In this document: positions 13,301-28,300 of the stretch, one piece after another
Layout: each line of letters starts with the position of its first letter
How positions within the stretch are numbered: the stretch's first letter is position 1
Origin: Podocnemis expansa
Lineage: Eukaryota > Chordata > Testudines > Podocnemididae
NCBI GenBank assembly: GCA_007922195.1
Contig: ML681981.1
Span: 9,440,318 to 9,504,317, forward strand
DNA length: 64,000 bases
Reading direction: 5' to 3'
The notes under the pieces: generated by a model
Databases searched by the model: none
What the model saw: only the letters and a program-made list of their open reading frames with translations
What the model was told of the DNA's origin: nothing
Made by a program: the position numbers and the translations under genes

Positions 13301-16300
13301 TCCTCCTTTTTTTTTCATTTCTGCAAAAGAATAATATATCCCATAATCATTTTGCAAATGATTCTGTTGGTAATGTCCATCAAGATGATTCGGTAAAATT
13401 TTATTTTTTGTTGCCACTCAAAGGGCTTTATCCTGTAAGGACACCCATTAAAATCAGTGGAAGTTTTATGGACAAAGGCTACATTAATCAGTGTTACTAT
13501 TTAGCAGTGATACTTTTTCTTTAAATTAAAAAGAGAAAGAGAGAACATATTGGTAAGTCAAATACTGACTGATGTACATACATTAACAAGATTGCCTAAT
13601 GAGTCATACAACAGTTTTTGTACTTCCCTCAGGAAGTAAAATGTATTTGACAAGGGCAAAAATGAAGGAATTCCCTGTTGAACTGAAAACAAAGATTTTT
13701 AGAATGATAAAACAACAAGGAGTTGTGTGGCACTTTAAGACTAAAGTGCCACACAACTCCTTGTTGTTTTTTCACTGGACTAGACTAACACGGCTATCCC
13801 TTTTAGAATGATTCCATCTGTTATTTCAGACAACCCACAAGTATCTCCTCACTGAAGAGAAAACATGGCAATATCATCTAAACTGTTTCCATGGCATTCT
13901 TCTATATTTCCTGGAAAAATAACCTGGAATGGAGATTGCAAAATGAAAAGATTATTAAGTCTTTAGCAGTGGTGGCTTGCTTGCTTTATTTATTTATTTA
14001 TTTATTTATTTACTTACTTACTTACTTATTTATTTATAAGAACAGTTTAGCAATCTTTCTGTTGTTGAAGTTTCATTGTTATTAGTATTTCCACTGGATA
14101 AGCCACAAAGATTTAACAGAAGAATAATGTTTTACTTCTACCACTGCTGGTTATTGTATGTATATATGAAATTTATAGTATAAAGTATAGTATAAAGCAA
14201 ATATTTGAACTTAAATCAAGTGTTAGAAATTTTAATTAAAGAATTATAAATAGAAACACTTAAATAACATTACAAAATAATGATTATATGAGGACATCGC
14301 TACAGTGGTTTACGTAATAAAATACCTTTGTCACCTTCGTTTGTAATGTTGTTTAATTGTAAGTATTAGAGTGAATTGAAAAATGGCAAAAATATATCAA
14401 CCAGAACTAGATTTTTCTGTGGTAGAAAGCATAAATACTTTCAACCTGTTTTAATAATACTACAATGAGAAATTTTTCAGCCACTTGGGGTATGTCCACA
14501 CGAGTCTTTTATTTTGAAACAACACTGGTTGTTTCGAAATAAAAAACTGAATGTCCACACGACGTTTTCTTATTTCGAAATGACAGGCTCTGTCATTTTG
14601 AAATAAGAACCGTCATTTTGAAACAGCTTAAACCCCATTCATTTTGAAATGGCTGTTATTTTGAAATAGTTATTTCAAAACAACTATTTCGAAACAACAT
14701 GTCCAAATGGCCTTATTTCGAAATAAGCATTTCAGAATAATAGCTGATTCAAAAGCAGGCTTTCCCTTAATTCGAATTAACAGTTTCTTAATTCAAATTA
14801 ACTTATTTCGAAATAATGATGTATGTGTGGACATACCCTTGTTTCCTAGCAAACCTGGTGTCAATAGATTATGGAAATATTAATTATTTATTAGTATTTT
14901 AATATAACTGCATAATCTAGAAGCCTCAGCCCCAGTTGGGGCCTTGTTGTGCTACACCCTGTACACACGCATAGTGAGAGACAGACCCTGCTCCAGAGAG
15001 TTTACAGTTTCAATCCTTATCAATACTACAGGTATCCAGTCATATTACTATGGCTACCATCCAGGCCTCTATCTTGCAAGTAATTGTTCATCTTTTAAAT
15101 CCACCTTTGAACATTTATTGCCTTTTTGAATTCATTCTTCAACTTCTCTTCAGTGAAGGTCATGCACTTATTCTCAAGAACAAGGGAAATACAAAGATTC
15201 TAAGACGAAAGGAAGCATATGTATGAGAAATTCCAAAGGGGCAGCCATATTAGCCTAGTTCAGTAGAATAAACAAGGAACCCTGCGGCACTTAAAGACTA
15301 ACAAATTTGTGTATTGCATGAGCTTTCATAGGGGAAAAAGCATGTAACAAATTGGGATTTTCCCCCATGAAAGCTCATGCGATACCTAAATTTGTTAGTC
15401 TTCAGGTGCCACAGGACTCCTTATATGTATGAGAGATACTGAAAACTCTAGTTCTGGAAAAGTTCCTGCAAAGACCTTCTCATGTGCTTATCTTTATGAA
15501 TTGTGAGTAATCTATTAACTTTTGTGGGACTACTTACTATGTATAAAGTAAAGCACATGAATGAGTCTTTTTAGAATTGGAATATAAGTATGGATGTAAA
15601 AGTTAGCTCCTCTCACTCAATTTCATTTAAAGAGATAAGAGAATAATCATCAAAGAAAACCCATGTAATTTTGTTCTGGTCCATTTCAAAGCTATTGTCA
15701 ATACAACCTTCCTACATTATGTTGTAATATACCAAATTTGTGATCCAGCCCATTCTGAGAACAACTTTAGAGTGGAAACTGTAATATTTCTATGCAAAAT
15801 TGAATTGTCTGATATTCATGAAAACCCCCAAAAGTTATTCATAAATGGTACTGGATAAGATTAATACTTTGAATATATTTTGATATCCATATATACCCTA
15901 CAGTTATGAATTGCTCATATAGTATTATTTGCCTTTCCAAAGAATGGGGACTATTAAAGCAAAATTTGCCTACTTTCTTTAAGAATTAAAAGCCTACTTT
16001 TTAAGAATTGTTTTTATCATCTGCCAGATTGTAAAATTAAATGAAACCTGGAATAATGAACTTTTGTGTTTTAGCAGTGACTACAGTACTTTAAGCTATT
16101 TTGGACATCAGTGTGAATGTCACTTTGCAGTGAACTGGAATTGAGTTATTCCATTGGGCAGTCAAATATGCAGTGGAGAGGCTCAGTTCTAGAGTGGTGT
16201 GTCTAACTATTTGTAAGAACAGTTTTTATTTTGACTGATGATCACAAGGGATACATACCAGAATGTTGTTTGCTTTTTTTTGCAAGAGTATTAGTTTCTT

Positions 16301-19300
16301 GACTTATATTTAATTTTCAATCCACTATAACACATAGATCCTTTTCTGCAGTATTCCTTCCTATGCAGTCATTTCTGATTTTGTGTTTTTGCAATTGTTT
16401 ATTCCTTCCTAAGCATAGTAGTTTGCATTTGTCCTTATTGAATTTAACCATATTTATTTTAGACTATTTCTCCAGTTTGTCAGTATCAGTTTGAATTCTA
16501 ATCCTGTCTTGCAAGGCAATTGCAACCTCTTTCAAATTGTTATCGGCCACACATTTTATTAGGATCAGGGTCTTGGTCTGCACACCTGTGCACTCAGTTT
16601 ATCCATCTAAAGTAATTTGTTTTCAATCTGTGGCCCACAGACCTCTGGGAGCATGCACACTTTGTCTTTGGGGTCCACAAAAGCTTGTCATTACAATAGA
16701 AGAGTGGTTTACAAAAGGTGGTCTGCAAACCCCTACGGGAGTGCAGACTGTGTTAAAGATTTCCGAAGGGGTCCAGACCTATATTTGAAGTTGTTTAGGA
16801 GTCTGCAAATTTTAAAAGGCTGAAAACTACAGATCTAAAGTAACAATTTGGTGATAACAAACAAGGAGGGAACTTACAGAACTGAAGGAAAATAAATCCA
16901 GAGAAGTGTAAGTCATAGGATCAGGTCAGAGTGTTACAGCAAATCGAAGGAGTTGTTTAGATTCAAACACCTTCCTGCATTTATTTTCCTCCCATTCTGT
17001 AAGTTCTCAATCTTCAAGTGTCTGACAAAATGGGATTTTCTCCCATGAAAGCTCATGTGATAGACAGATTTGTTAGTTGTTAAAAGTGCCACAAGATCCC
17101 TCGTTTGTTTTGCTGAACTAGACTGACACAGCTCTCACTTTGGGATTTGGTGATAATTACTCTTTGTGAAGAAGTGCTAGTGAGAAGTCCTAGCTCACAA
17201 TGCATTTTTAAAATTGTTTGTGCACCAGCAAATACTACATTTAATGAAGGGGGCATGAAAATATACTTGCAGATGGAATTGTCACTTTCAGTGGCAGACA
17301 TCTTAGACTGTGGCACATTTTAATGAAATCACTGAGTTTTTGTTTCATTGTAAAGAACTGTAAGAAAGAAATACAATTTTAGATAGGGAAAAAATAAAAG
17401 CTGTTCACCTTGAAAATGTTTGTTTTAATAATTTTCTATTTTCTGTGTGTGATTCCTGTGTTATGTTCTTATTGCAGAAGATAGCCTTGTGTGATATGTT
17501 GTAGTGAGGTCTCTCACTGTAATGTATTTACAGTTGAATTGAATCTAAAAATAATCATCAGCTCATCGTTCAGGCCTGTCATATAAGTCCAAACAATAAC
17601 TTATAGAGTACAAACCTGTTAAATGCAAAAATGATCGATTTATGTAAACAAAAATAGATGTTCACAAGTTTGCTGTTAATATATAGATGTACATCTATAT
17701 GTTCTCAAGTAGAATGTCTATACTAATATATGAACTGGCCACACAAAGTTATTGGGGGGAAAAAAAACTTCAAAGATGTTTTATCCAGGTATAAGCCGTG
17801 TATTTATTAATTATACCCAGCACAACTGCCTCTTGTTATATGATGCTTCTTCCACCCCAGATGCTAGTCATCTGTGCCGGTTAAGAGATGCCTTCCCTAA
17901 AGTGAGGCTCAGTTTTGTAGTTTACGTATAAGCTCTGCATTTCCCAGCTCCAGCAGTCTCTTATCCTGTCCAACTTGTTGGGATTAGCCTTTAAATGCCC
18001 TATACAACTCATTCTTCTATTTGTCAGTTTACCCCAGCTTTTTTCCTTACCCTATTTACAGTGTTTCTTTTGAGATCATAAATTCAAACTACATTTTCAA
18101 GATTTATTATAAATTTGCAGTATGTATAATCCAATTTTATTTTTTTTTACATGTAGAGAAGGATGATAGATAAACATGCTGAACCCAAACTATTATATTT
18201 AACAAAAACTTTCAGTGGTTGGTTTGTGTATAACAACAGGGGGCTACAACATCAATGATGTCCAGTTTTACTGGACCAGAGGAAATGATTCTGTTCGAGG
18301 CTTGGACACGCTCCGGTTGGCACAATATACAGTAGAAGATCATTTTACTTCAATATCTGAAGCAGTCTATGAAACAGGTAGGAGTTCTCCTTAAGAACAT
18401 GCCCCTTGAAGTTCAGAATATGGGGATAATTGCCTTTTCTTTTTGTATTTACCAAAATGAAAAAAAAAATCTGTAGATCTGTAAGCTATATTTCTTGTAT
18501 GCTATTCTTTATGGAATACTTAGCCTCTGAGGAAAAACACACTTAATAGTTCAAATGTTTACTGTTCTTGGACTCCTGTGGTAACATCTTGGAAGGTCAC
18601 ATACAGCTGAAGGAGCTGGTATTAGGCAAAGTTCTGCTCATGAAGCTCTTGACTGAAGCTTACATTATACGCATTATATATATTATGGGAAGCAAAATGG
18701 CAGGCGAAATTCAATGGTGATAAATGTAAAGTGTTGAACAATGTAAAACATACTCTCAACTATATATGCACAATGCTGGGATCTAAAATAGTTTTTTCTG
18801 CTCAAGAAAGAGTTCTTAGAGTCATTGTGGATAGTTCTCTGAGAACATCTGCTTAATGTGCAGTGGTAATCAAAAAAGCAAACAGAATGTTAGGAGCCAT
18901 TAGGAAAGGGATGGAAAACAAGACAGAAAAATATCTTAATGCCTCTAAATAAATCCATGATATGTTCACATCTTGAATATTGTAAAGATCTGGTCCCCTC
19001 ATCTCAAAACAAAACAAAAAAAAATGGAAGTAGAGAAGGTACAGAAAAGTGTAGCTAAAATGATTAAGGATATAGAACAGCTTCTGTATGAGGAGAGATT
19101 GAAAAGATTGGGGCTTTTCAGCTTGGAAAAGAGATGACTAAGGAAGAATGTGAGAGATATGTATAAAATCTTAACTGGTGAGGAGACGTTGAGTACAGAA
19201 ATGTTATTTACTCTTTCAGGTAACACCAGAAATAAGGTCACATAATAAAATTGATAGGCCACAGGTTTAAAGCAAACAAAAGGAAGTACTTTTTCACAGT

Positions 19301-22300
19301 CAACATGTGGAACTCTTTGCCAGGAGATATTGTGAAGGCCAAAACTATAGCAGTGTTAAAAAAATAGCTAGATAAGTTACTGGAGGATGGGTTCATCAAC
19401 GATTATTAGGCAGGAGGTGTAGGGGTCAACACCATGCTCTGAGTGTCTCTATCCTCTGTTTGCTAGAAGCTGGGAATGGATAAAGGGGATGAATCAGTTG
19501 CTTGCCTATTCTGGATAGTCTGTCTGAAGCTTCTGGCAGGCATTGGCCACTGTCAGAAGACCAGATATTGGACTAGGTGGGTTACTGGTCTGACTCAAGA
19601 TGGTTCTTATAAGGGTTCAGGAATAAGCTTTTCAAACCCTCAGTTGCACAGAAATATCAACTCATTTCTTCTGCAGCATTGTTAGGAATTTGTTCTTGAA
19701 TAACACAGCCCAGAAGAAAACACTATGATCTTTCTAACCTTATGTATGAACTCAGATTAAAGCATCAAATTCCTCTAAATGGATACAAAAATGCAGCTGA
19801 AACACAGAACAGCAGACTTCATGATCGCAAAGGGTCTTGCCACTTACATAACTGGCATCTGCTTTCCTTCCTCTCTTCCACAGCTTCAAGTGAAAAATCA
19901 TCAGGCTCGGTGAAAGGAGAATAATCCTTTAGTGCTGTTCTGCCCAGAAGGGAAGCAGGACCTGCTCCCCATTAACAGAGAAAAAACAAATCTGTTTAAT
20001 TCTTACCACCTTCCCAGTCACACACAGGGAAAGTCTAAACTGCGCCATATCAGAAGAGCAAAGTGGATTCCAGTATTTTTCCATCTGATGGAATCAGGAC
20101 AGTTTCCCACTCTAATTGATGGGCAGCTGAAGGCACAGGCACGTGGACAGACATTTTTTCCTTTAGTGGACCCTCTCCCAAAGGTTTCAGTGCTAGCTGT
20201 GGAGCATTAAACACATTTTTAAAGTCAGTCTGTTTTACCTTAAAATATGCTTTAATAAAACACAGTTTAAATTTATTAAAATTTCCCATACCTAATCGTA
20301 CTTGGGATTCTTCTGTTTATGAACATATTATTAGGATGTGTTGTACAGTACATTTCTAACAGCAAAACTTATGAACTACCATAACCCTCTTAATTCATCT
20401 ATAAACCTTTATGAATATGGTATTACAGAGGCTGTTCAGTTTTCTTACACTGTTTCATGGAAGCTAAAATAAAATAAAATACAATTATTGTAGATGCATA
20501 GACACCAAAATAATAAAAAGAGCATACAGAAACCAAAATTAATGTATTCAGCTTTTGGCAAACATATTTGAAAGTATTTTATAAATATTAATAGTGCCTT
20601 ACAAGGCTTTTTTGAAAGGGAAAAAGGGGTGTATAATTCTCCTTACAAATGATAAGCTAAGACAGTGTTGGCAGACTTGCTAGATTAGAAGCCTGAAGTT
20701 ACGGAGGAGATAAAACCATAAGCCTGTTACACAAATAGCTTTCCATGAGACAAGGAAAAGCAGGTGGCAAAATATGAAATGTTGGGGAAAATTTATAGTT
20801 AAGCAATAAATGCAAATTACATAAACCTCATTCAAGTGAATGTTAACAGCATTGTTGCTCATTTTGTATTTCTGTTGGAGTCAAGTGTAGTTTTATTTTG
20901 GAAATAGGAAAATTCTGAGCTACAGTCATTTGCTAGATTTTTGGACAGTACTTCTTAACTGAGGCCCCAATTTTGCAAACATACATATGCTTAACTTTAA
21001 CCACGTGAATAGATTCAATGAGTTCTGTGAGTGTAGTCACATGAGTAAAGGTAAGCATGTATGTAAATATTTGCTAGATCAGGGTCAAAGTGTGGATTTA
21101 TATTTCCAGGCTTTTTTTTTTTTTAACATACTTTGGTTTTAGTGTTCTAATCTGTCAATTGACTAGTGACATCTGCATTCACAGAATAACAAACAAGGGC
21201 ATAGAAAAGAATGCTAGTTTAATACTACTGTACTTATAAGACAGCTGTGTTTCCTTATCTAAAAAAATACAAGGAATGAAATTCAGTTATTCCCAGAAAA
21301 TTACAATAAAAGAAATGTAAAATTATTTAAAACTGTAATAAAAATAGTTGAAACTGGTGAAGAAATCCACTTCTGCTTTCAAGTGTTATGATAGGTACAT
21401 CTGAAATTTCACAAAAGTACCATTTTCAGCTATCATTAGCTATTCGATAGGTCACAGAGTATTCAATATTCCTCTTAAAACAAAAACAATGAAAGTCAAA
21501 TGGCACCTTAAAGACTAAATAATTTCTTCAGGCATCAGCTTTTGTGGGACTGCAACCTACTTCACCAGATGCATAAAACAGAATTCCAAAGTAACAATGG
21601 CTAAAGGAATTATATTTCTTTACAGTAATGGTTTTTTTTTGTTTGTTTAAAATGAAAATTACCATTGATTCTACTTGGGCAGAGAAACAATGCAAAGCTT
21701 CCAATACGCATTATTTTAAGGCTAAAGGAGATCTCCAGGGAACCATGCATTGGTAGTGGATGGGCTTAGATGAAGGGAAGTCTCTGGACTTATTACATGC
21801 CTCGCAAGAGTGGGGATATGTGAGTGAGTTAGGGAGGGAGTACAGCAACCACAAATACACTTAAGCAAGAATGGCTTGAGAGCGGATCCATGTGTTATGC
21901 AGATCAAAAGGCCCAGAAACCCAGCATAGGAGGGACAGTGCAGTAATGAGTGCTAGATAATAGGCTCAAGCAGCAACCACAGAGGAGTTGCACTGCAGTC
22001 CTGCAGCTCACTTGCCAGGAGGACTGGGGAAAGCACTCTCTCCTTGATTCCATTTATTCATGGGGGGTGAATGGCATCCTAAACAGTAACAGCACATTTT
22101 CGTCACATACTGCAAATTACAATTTTCCATAGTCAGATACATTTGGGGCACCCTTTTAAATCTATTTAACTCGTCTCCTTGTGCCTTCATATATGTGAAA
22201 AGCAAAACTTTGTAAGGCCTAAGATGGGAAGCAAGGGATACATTGCTAAAGCCATGGTGGTGCCTCTAAGCAGGATGCCTCTATGCTATACATCTTAACT

Positions 22301-25300
22301 GGTACTCAAGAGGTTAGTATACATATTTCATGAGGAAGAGAAGAATGTGTTCTTTGTGCCTGAATGCACACTTCTTTGTGGAATTGCATGGGATAACAAA
22401 AGTGCATCTTACATAAAGACTTCTGTGTAGCACTTTATCTAGAGGAAAGTTCACCAGAAAGTATACAGGAAATAACCATAGACCGGATGTTCCCCTCCAC
22501 TTACACTGAAAGGAAATAAGAAATGGAACACAGAAGGATAAAAGCAGTATCCCTACAGGATGGTTTCTTCCTACAGACTCCTCCAGCCACCAGTTGTTTG
22601 GGCAGAGGTATGGGAGAAGTTGCTCTGTGTGACATGCCTTCATGACACACAGTAAGGACTTCAGTCAGTCAGTTCTTGAACTTCATTATGCAATTGGGTA
22701 TACAGGTGATTATCAACCACCAAAGATGAATGTTATAGCTTGAGAAGGAAACCTGTTTATTTAATCTTAGGTATATTTCTCATGCGATATGGTGATATTC
22801 CATAGTGATGAAACCATGGTAATATTGTATGAATAGTATATTGGTAGTAGAATGTTGAAATCATGATTGAGATCATAATGTCTTTCTGAAGAATTAGGTA
22901 TGCCACCGTTGAAGACTAGGGGCATGTCTAAAATGGCCACAGCTCAAAAATGCCACAAGTAATTCCTTAATGCGAAGAATTATACTCATGCTAATGATGT
23001 TTAGATCACCTCCCTGCGTCCTTCAGGAGAGTAGTTTTATTACATTATCTAATGATTTCTATTAGAAAAGATTCTTCTGACTTTATTTTTGAAAAGCTCT
23101 GTGATCTCCAGTGTTTCCTTGTATGCGGCAGGTCTTTGCAATTTGTCAGGGAGAACGCCCTCCAGCTAGAGAAGTGCATTTTCTTTATGCCGTGAAATTC
23201 TATGCAAGTTAACAGAGGGTTTGTCTACACAGTGAGTAACAGCAAGCCTCAGATCACAGGATGATAGACTGATGCTTGTTCTGTGGCACTAAAAATAGCC
23301 ATAGGGCACATCTACACGCACAGTTTTATTTCGAAATCAGTCCTTTCGAAATGGCTTATTTGGAAATAAAACCCTTATTTCGAAAGGGCTCATTTCGAAA
23401 TAAGGAAAACCGCACGATCGAAACGGCTGTTATTTCAAAAGGGATATTTCAAAATAACGCCAATTGGACCGCTGTTTGGAACAGTTGTTTCGAAACAATG
23501 GTGTTATTTCAAAACAACAGGTCTAATGGCGTTATTTCGAAATATCCCTTTTGAAATAATGGCCGTTTCAGGGGGGGCAGGTTTTACTTTTTCGAAAGGA
23601 CGATTCTTATTTTGAAAGGACGAGGTCCGTCCTTTCGAAATAAGAGAACGTCGTGTAGACCTAATTTCTTTTATTTCGAAATAACGAGTGTTATTTCAAA
23701 ATAAAAGTGCAGTGTAGACGTGCCCCTATAGACATGCAGGTTGGGATGGAGCTTGAATTTTAAAGCCTAGAGAGAGGGCGAGTCATCAGAGCCCAAGTTC
23801 CAGACCAAAGCACAGTGTCTACACAGCTACTTTTACTGGTGCAGAACAAGCCTGAGTCCGTTGATCTGGGCAGTGAGGTCTGCTGTGTAGATGTAACCTG
23901 AGTTATAAACTGTTACAAATCTTTCCATTTCCCTTTTCTCCTTACATGGCTCAAGAAATGATGGTAACAGACAAACCCCATACAAGCTGGACAGTTGAAG
24001 TCAAAGCCTATGCCGCCACCAAAGCAGCCACAACACCAACACACACTGCCCTGGGAATGTCAGGAGCTGCTGCCTGGCAGTGGTATTTGTAGGTGAGGAG
24101 CACAGTCTCTCACCAGTACCATCTCCCTTCTTGGGCTTCTGCATATGGTTACAGAGATCCACCTCTAGGGTCACCAAACAGGGCTTGAGCTGCCAACCTC
24201 CTGGAAAAGAGACCACTTAGGCCCACGTGTAGTGCCAGTGTCCCATCCCCTACACCCTAGGACAACAGAGCAATACTTCTAACATTATTTGTTCTGTAGC
24301 TCAAGTTGTGTAGCAATAGGTTCAGGAATCAAATTCTGTTGATGCCGGAGGGATTGTACAGTTGTACACAACAAAATTTGTGTTTAGCTTTTTCCTATTA
24401 AAAAAGAACGCTAGAAAATTGCATGGGAAAAGTTACTTAGAAGAATGTCATATAGGTAGCAAAGTCAAATTAGAAAGTGCCAAATTTATGGTTGCCTGCA
24501 CAACCATAATGCTTTGCTTCTGTCTGTCATTACATGATTGCACAGTATTTTTCACAGAACCTCTGCCTCATTTAATGCACAATATGGATACAGAAAGGAG
24601 CAGAATTAATATTGCACAGGAAACTGTAAATCTGACATTTTTAAACTTCTGAATGCTTGATGTCAGTCTGATCTACACTTGAAAATATTACTGGTATAAC
24701 TCTTTTGATCAAGGAAGTGAATTTTTAAATTATATTCATTTAATTCTGGCAAAAACCCTAGCACTGATGCAATTATATTGGTGTAACAGGTTTATATCAG
24801 TGTAGTTCCCCTTTCCCTATGGAAATAGCTACACCTCTATAAATCTCCTTTTGTACTAGATAAATGACTCCATTAATGGAATTATGCGCTCAGCTATACC
24901 AGCCTAGTTAGAGCAGTAGCCAAGCCTTCTGTAACATTAATAATGTTAACAGTTTTATGTATTTAATTTAAAAATATTATAAAAACATTTACATTTAGGC
25001 AACCTTACTCTGGTCTTGTAGCAATAAGACTCACTTGTGTGTGCATTTGTAGGCTGTGGTTGCACTTCAAGCTATTAAAAACTACTCTCAACCACACAGT
25101 TCACAATTCCCCTGTGGGATGCACAAATAACCTATTAATGCAGGTATTGTTGTAGCTTGCTGCTAAAGTGCATCCATATTTATAGAGCACACTCATGACT
25201 CATGGCACACAGTATTAGAAATAAACACATAACTTCACGTTGTTAAATAAATACAGCTGAAGCCAACTGACCACATTGAAAACGTAGTTTCACCTTTCAC

Positions 25301-28300
25301 TGATATTCTAGTAGAAGTACTAATCACAGAAGCTGGAAAAAGTCATCCCTTTGTAACTTCAAAATAAAGTCTGTACTGCACATTAACTGCAGACCCAGTT
25401 ATATGAATAAAAAAATCAGATTGTTTCTTTATTTTCTTGCATTATAGCCTAGAGGGAACCTAAAGTAAAAGCAAATTCACATCCCAAACTTTAATTGCAC
25501 ACATCTATAAAAGTCATTTAGGTATCCAGGACTCTGAAGGAGCAAATTCAGACATAGTTTAAAAGTATGCAATTCATCTATTAACACCAAGTATGCATTT
25601 GTTTCCAAAGTTCAGATCTTGGTGGAAATCAGAATAGCTTCACTAAACTTATTGGATCTATGATCACTTAGAGTGAGTGATGGAAGGTCTGATCCTGAAA
25701 GTCTTGCTGTTGAAGGCAATAAACTTAAGAGGGATGGTTATACCATAAAAAATAGAAACATTGTAATGCAATATTTAAAAAAGAGTAGACTGTGAAGATA
25801 CAAAGAAGCTTTACTTTTGAGAACTACAAATAGTAGCCCAGCAAGATTTTTGAAAGTACTTGTAACCCACATGTAGAGGGGAATAACAGGGTCTGAGCAA
25901 ATGAATCTCAATGGATGTAGCAGCTAGAGATATTCCTATGTTATAAAAATATCATTACTAATATGCTGCAAATAGCTAAATTTAAATATATTTTCAAAAG
26001 TCAAATACTGAAGGTTGCCTTCTGATAAAGTAGTTTAATGCAGTGGCATACATAAGTGGGGGCAACCAGGGCATGGGCCTCTCCCCAGTTATCAGTGTAG
26101 AAGCAGAGAGCTCTTCCAGCCCTTGGGAACACAGTGGGGACAGCACATGTTCCTCTGACCTAGTGGGAGCCGACAATTTCTCCAGCTGGGTTGTGGGAAG
26201 AAGAGAGAATGTGCCTCTTTAATAGTTCTGGAATTTAATTTCCTGTGCATGCCCATGTCCCCATGAACTGGGAGTTTTGTTTCCTCCTCCTACTCCACTG
26301 TCCCAGTTTAATCCCTTGCACAAAACTGGTTTGCTCAAGTTTAGTGTAAGAATGGGCAAATCTCACAGGCTATGTCTACGCTTGCTACTTCAATTCAAAT
26401 TACTCAATTCAAATTGACCAATTTGAATTCAATTCGAATTCAGTCCATTCGAATTGATATGGTCACACTAGGAAATCCAATTCGAATGGGCATGTCCATG
26501 AACAGGACTTGCCAATTTGAATGGGAGGGGATGCACCATGGCAAGTGAGGCAAAATGGTCAATTCGAAGTGAGTAATTCGAATTGACATGGCCACACTAT
26601 GTCAATTCAAATTGGTCACTTCAAATTGACTGTGACTTCACTGGGAGAGCAGGTTTGATAGATTCAAATTCAGCTTTCCTCAATTTAAACTGAGGAGTGC
26701 CTCAGTTTGAATTGAGGAAAGCTGTCATGTCCAAGCACTTATTTGAATTCGAATTGAGGGCTTTCAATTCAAATTCAACAGTAAATGTAGACACAGCCAC
26801 CTAGACTGAACATAGAAAAAAAGCAAGGAGTCCTGTGGCATTTAAAGACTAATAAATTTATTTATCGCATGAACTTTCGTGGGGGAAAATCTCACTTTGC
26901 TGAAGCATCTGACGAAGTGGGATTTTCTCCCATGAAAGCTCATGCGATTAATAAATTTGTTAGTCTTCAAGTGCCACAGGATTCGTTGCTTGTTTTGCTG
27001 AACTAGACTGACATGGCTGCCCCTTTGGAACTTGAACATGGAAAGCCTACCCTCTCTGTCCTGGTATTTTAGGAAAACAGTACTGACAGGAATTACAATA
27101 TTTTTGTATCAGTGTGGACCTAATTAGTGCTTTCGTGGCCAAAGAGTCAGAAGTGGAAAGTTAGATTTATTGGGAAGTGTGCAAGACTGCTTATTGGCAT
27201 TTGTAAGAAATTGTGCTAAGGAGCCCGGTCACACATCACCTGATACTAAGTAACTGTTTGTTCCAAAAGATTGATTGTTGCTCTTTTCACAGGACACTAT
27301 CCAAAGTTAGTATTCCATTTTGAGCTCAAGAGGAACATCTTGTATTTCATACTAGAGACATACGTACCATCCATCTTACTAGTTGTACTCTCCTGGGTAT
27401 CATTTTGGATAAGCCAGTCATCAGTTCCTGCCAGAATCTGCATAGGTGAGTAACTGAAAAAAACAAAACAGAAACTGAAACACTAAAATGTGATTTTTGG
27501 TGCAGAATACATAGCATGCATTTCCAGAAGGTGAAAACATTTCTGTATTTTAAACAATTACTTTTTTGGTTTGCCATCTGCAATTCATCATGTAGGTTCC
27601 CCTTGGATTTTTATTTCTGTGTATTATTGAATAAAGAAAATGTCCTAGGAAGCCATAGGGAGCCTAGATGGCAGAAAAGCACAAAGAACATTTAGTCATT
27701 CCTGAATTCACTTCAAAACATTCAAGTATAATGTGCGGTGCACCAGAAAGAATTATGAGGTATTTGTAAGAATGAACAATACACTCTAATTAACACATGA
27801 ATAATAGAAGAATAATTTGAAAGTGAATTATTTTAATCTCTTAATGAGAGAGAGATGGAATTGGGAAGAATTAAAATCAGCTGCTGCAAGAATGAAGTGT
27901 TCAAAGCAGAGGAGAAACAATTATAAGATGTATATCCTCATGCTTCTGGATGTATAAGAAAGAAAGGTGTTCACAGAGTGAACATAATTGAATGTAGTGG
28001 TGTCGGCATTTTGTGAGTAACTTCACAGAAGTGTTCCAAAGGGGGAGCCGTGTTTCTCTACTTCAGCAAAACAAACAAGGAGTCCTGTGGCAGTTTTAAA
28101 GACTAACAAATTTATTCATTGCATGAGCTTTCATGGGAGAAAATCCCACTTGTCTGACAAAGTGGGATTCTCTCCCACAAAAGCTCATGTGATAAATAAA
28201 TGTGTTAGTCTTTAAAAGTGCCATAGGATTCCTTGTTTGTTTTTCATCGAAGTGGTCACTCTATCTACTGTCATGTGAATTTCACACATCAGAGATACGA

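Noticed and set aside
18211..18239. An alternative acceptor TTTCAG at 18215
   Set aside because: It would add 24 bases (eight codons) between the Cys-loop exon and the conserved WGY start and would not restore the split Trp codon next to it.
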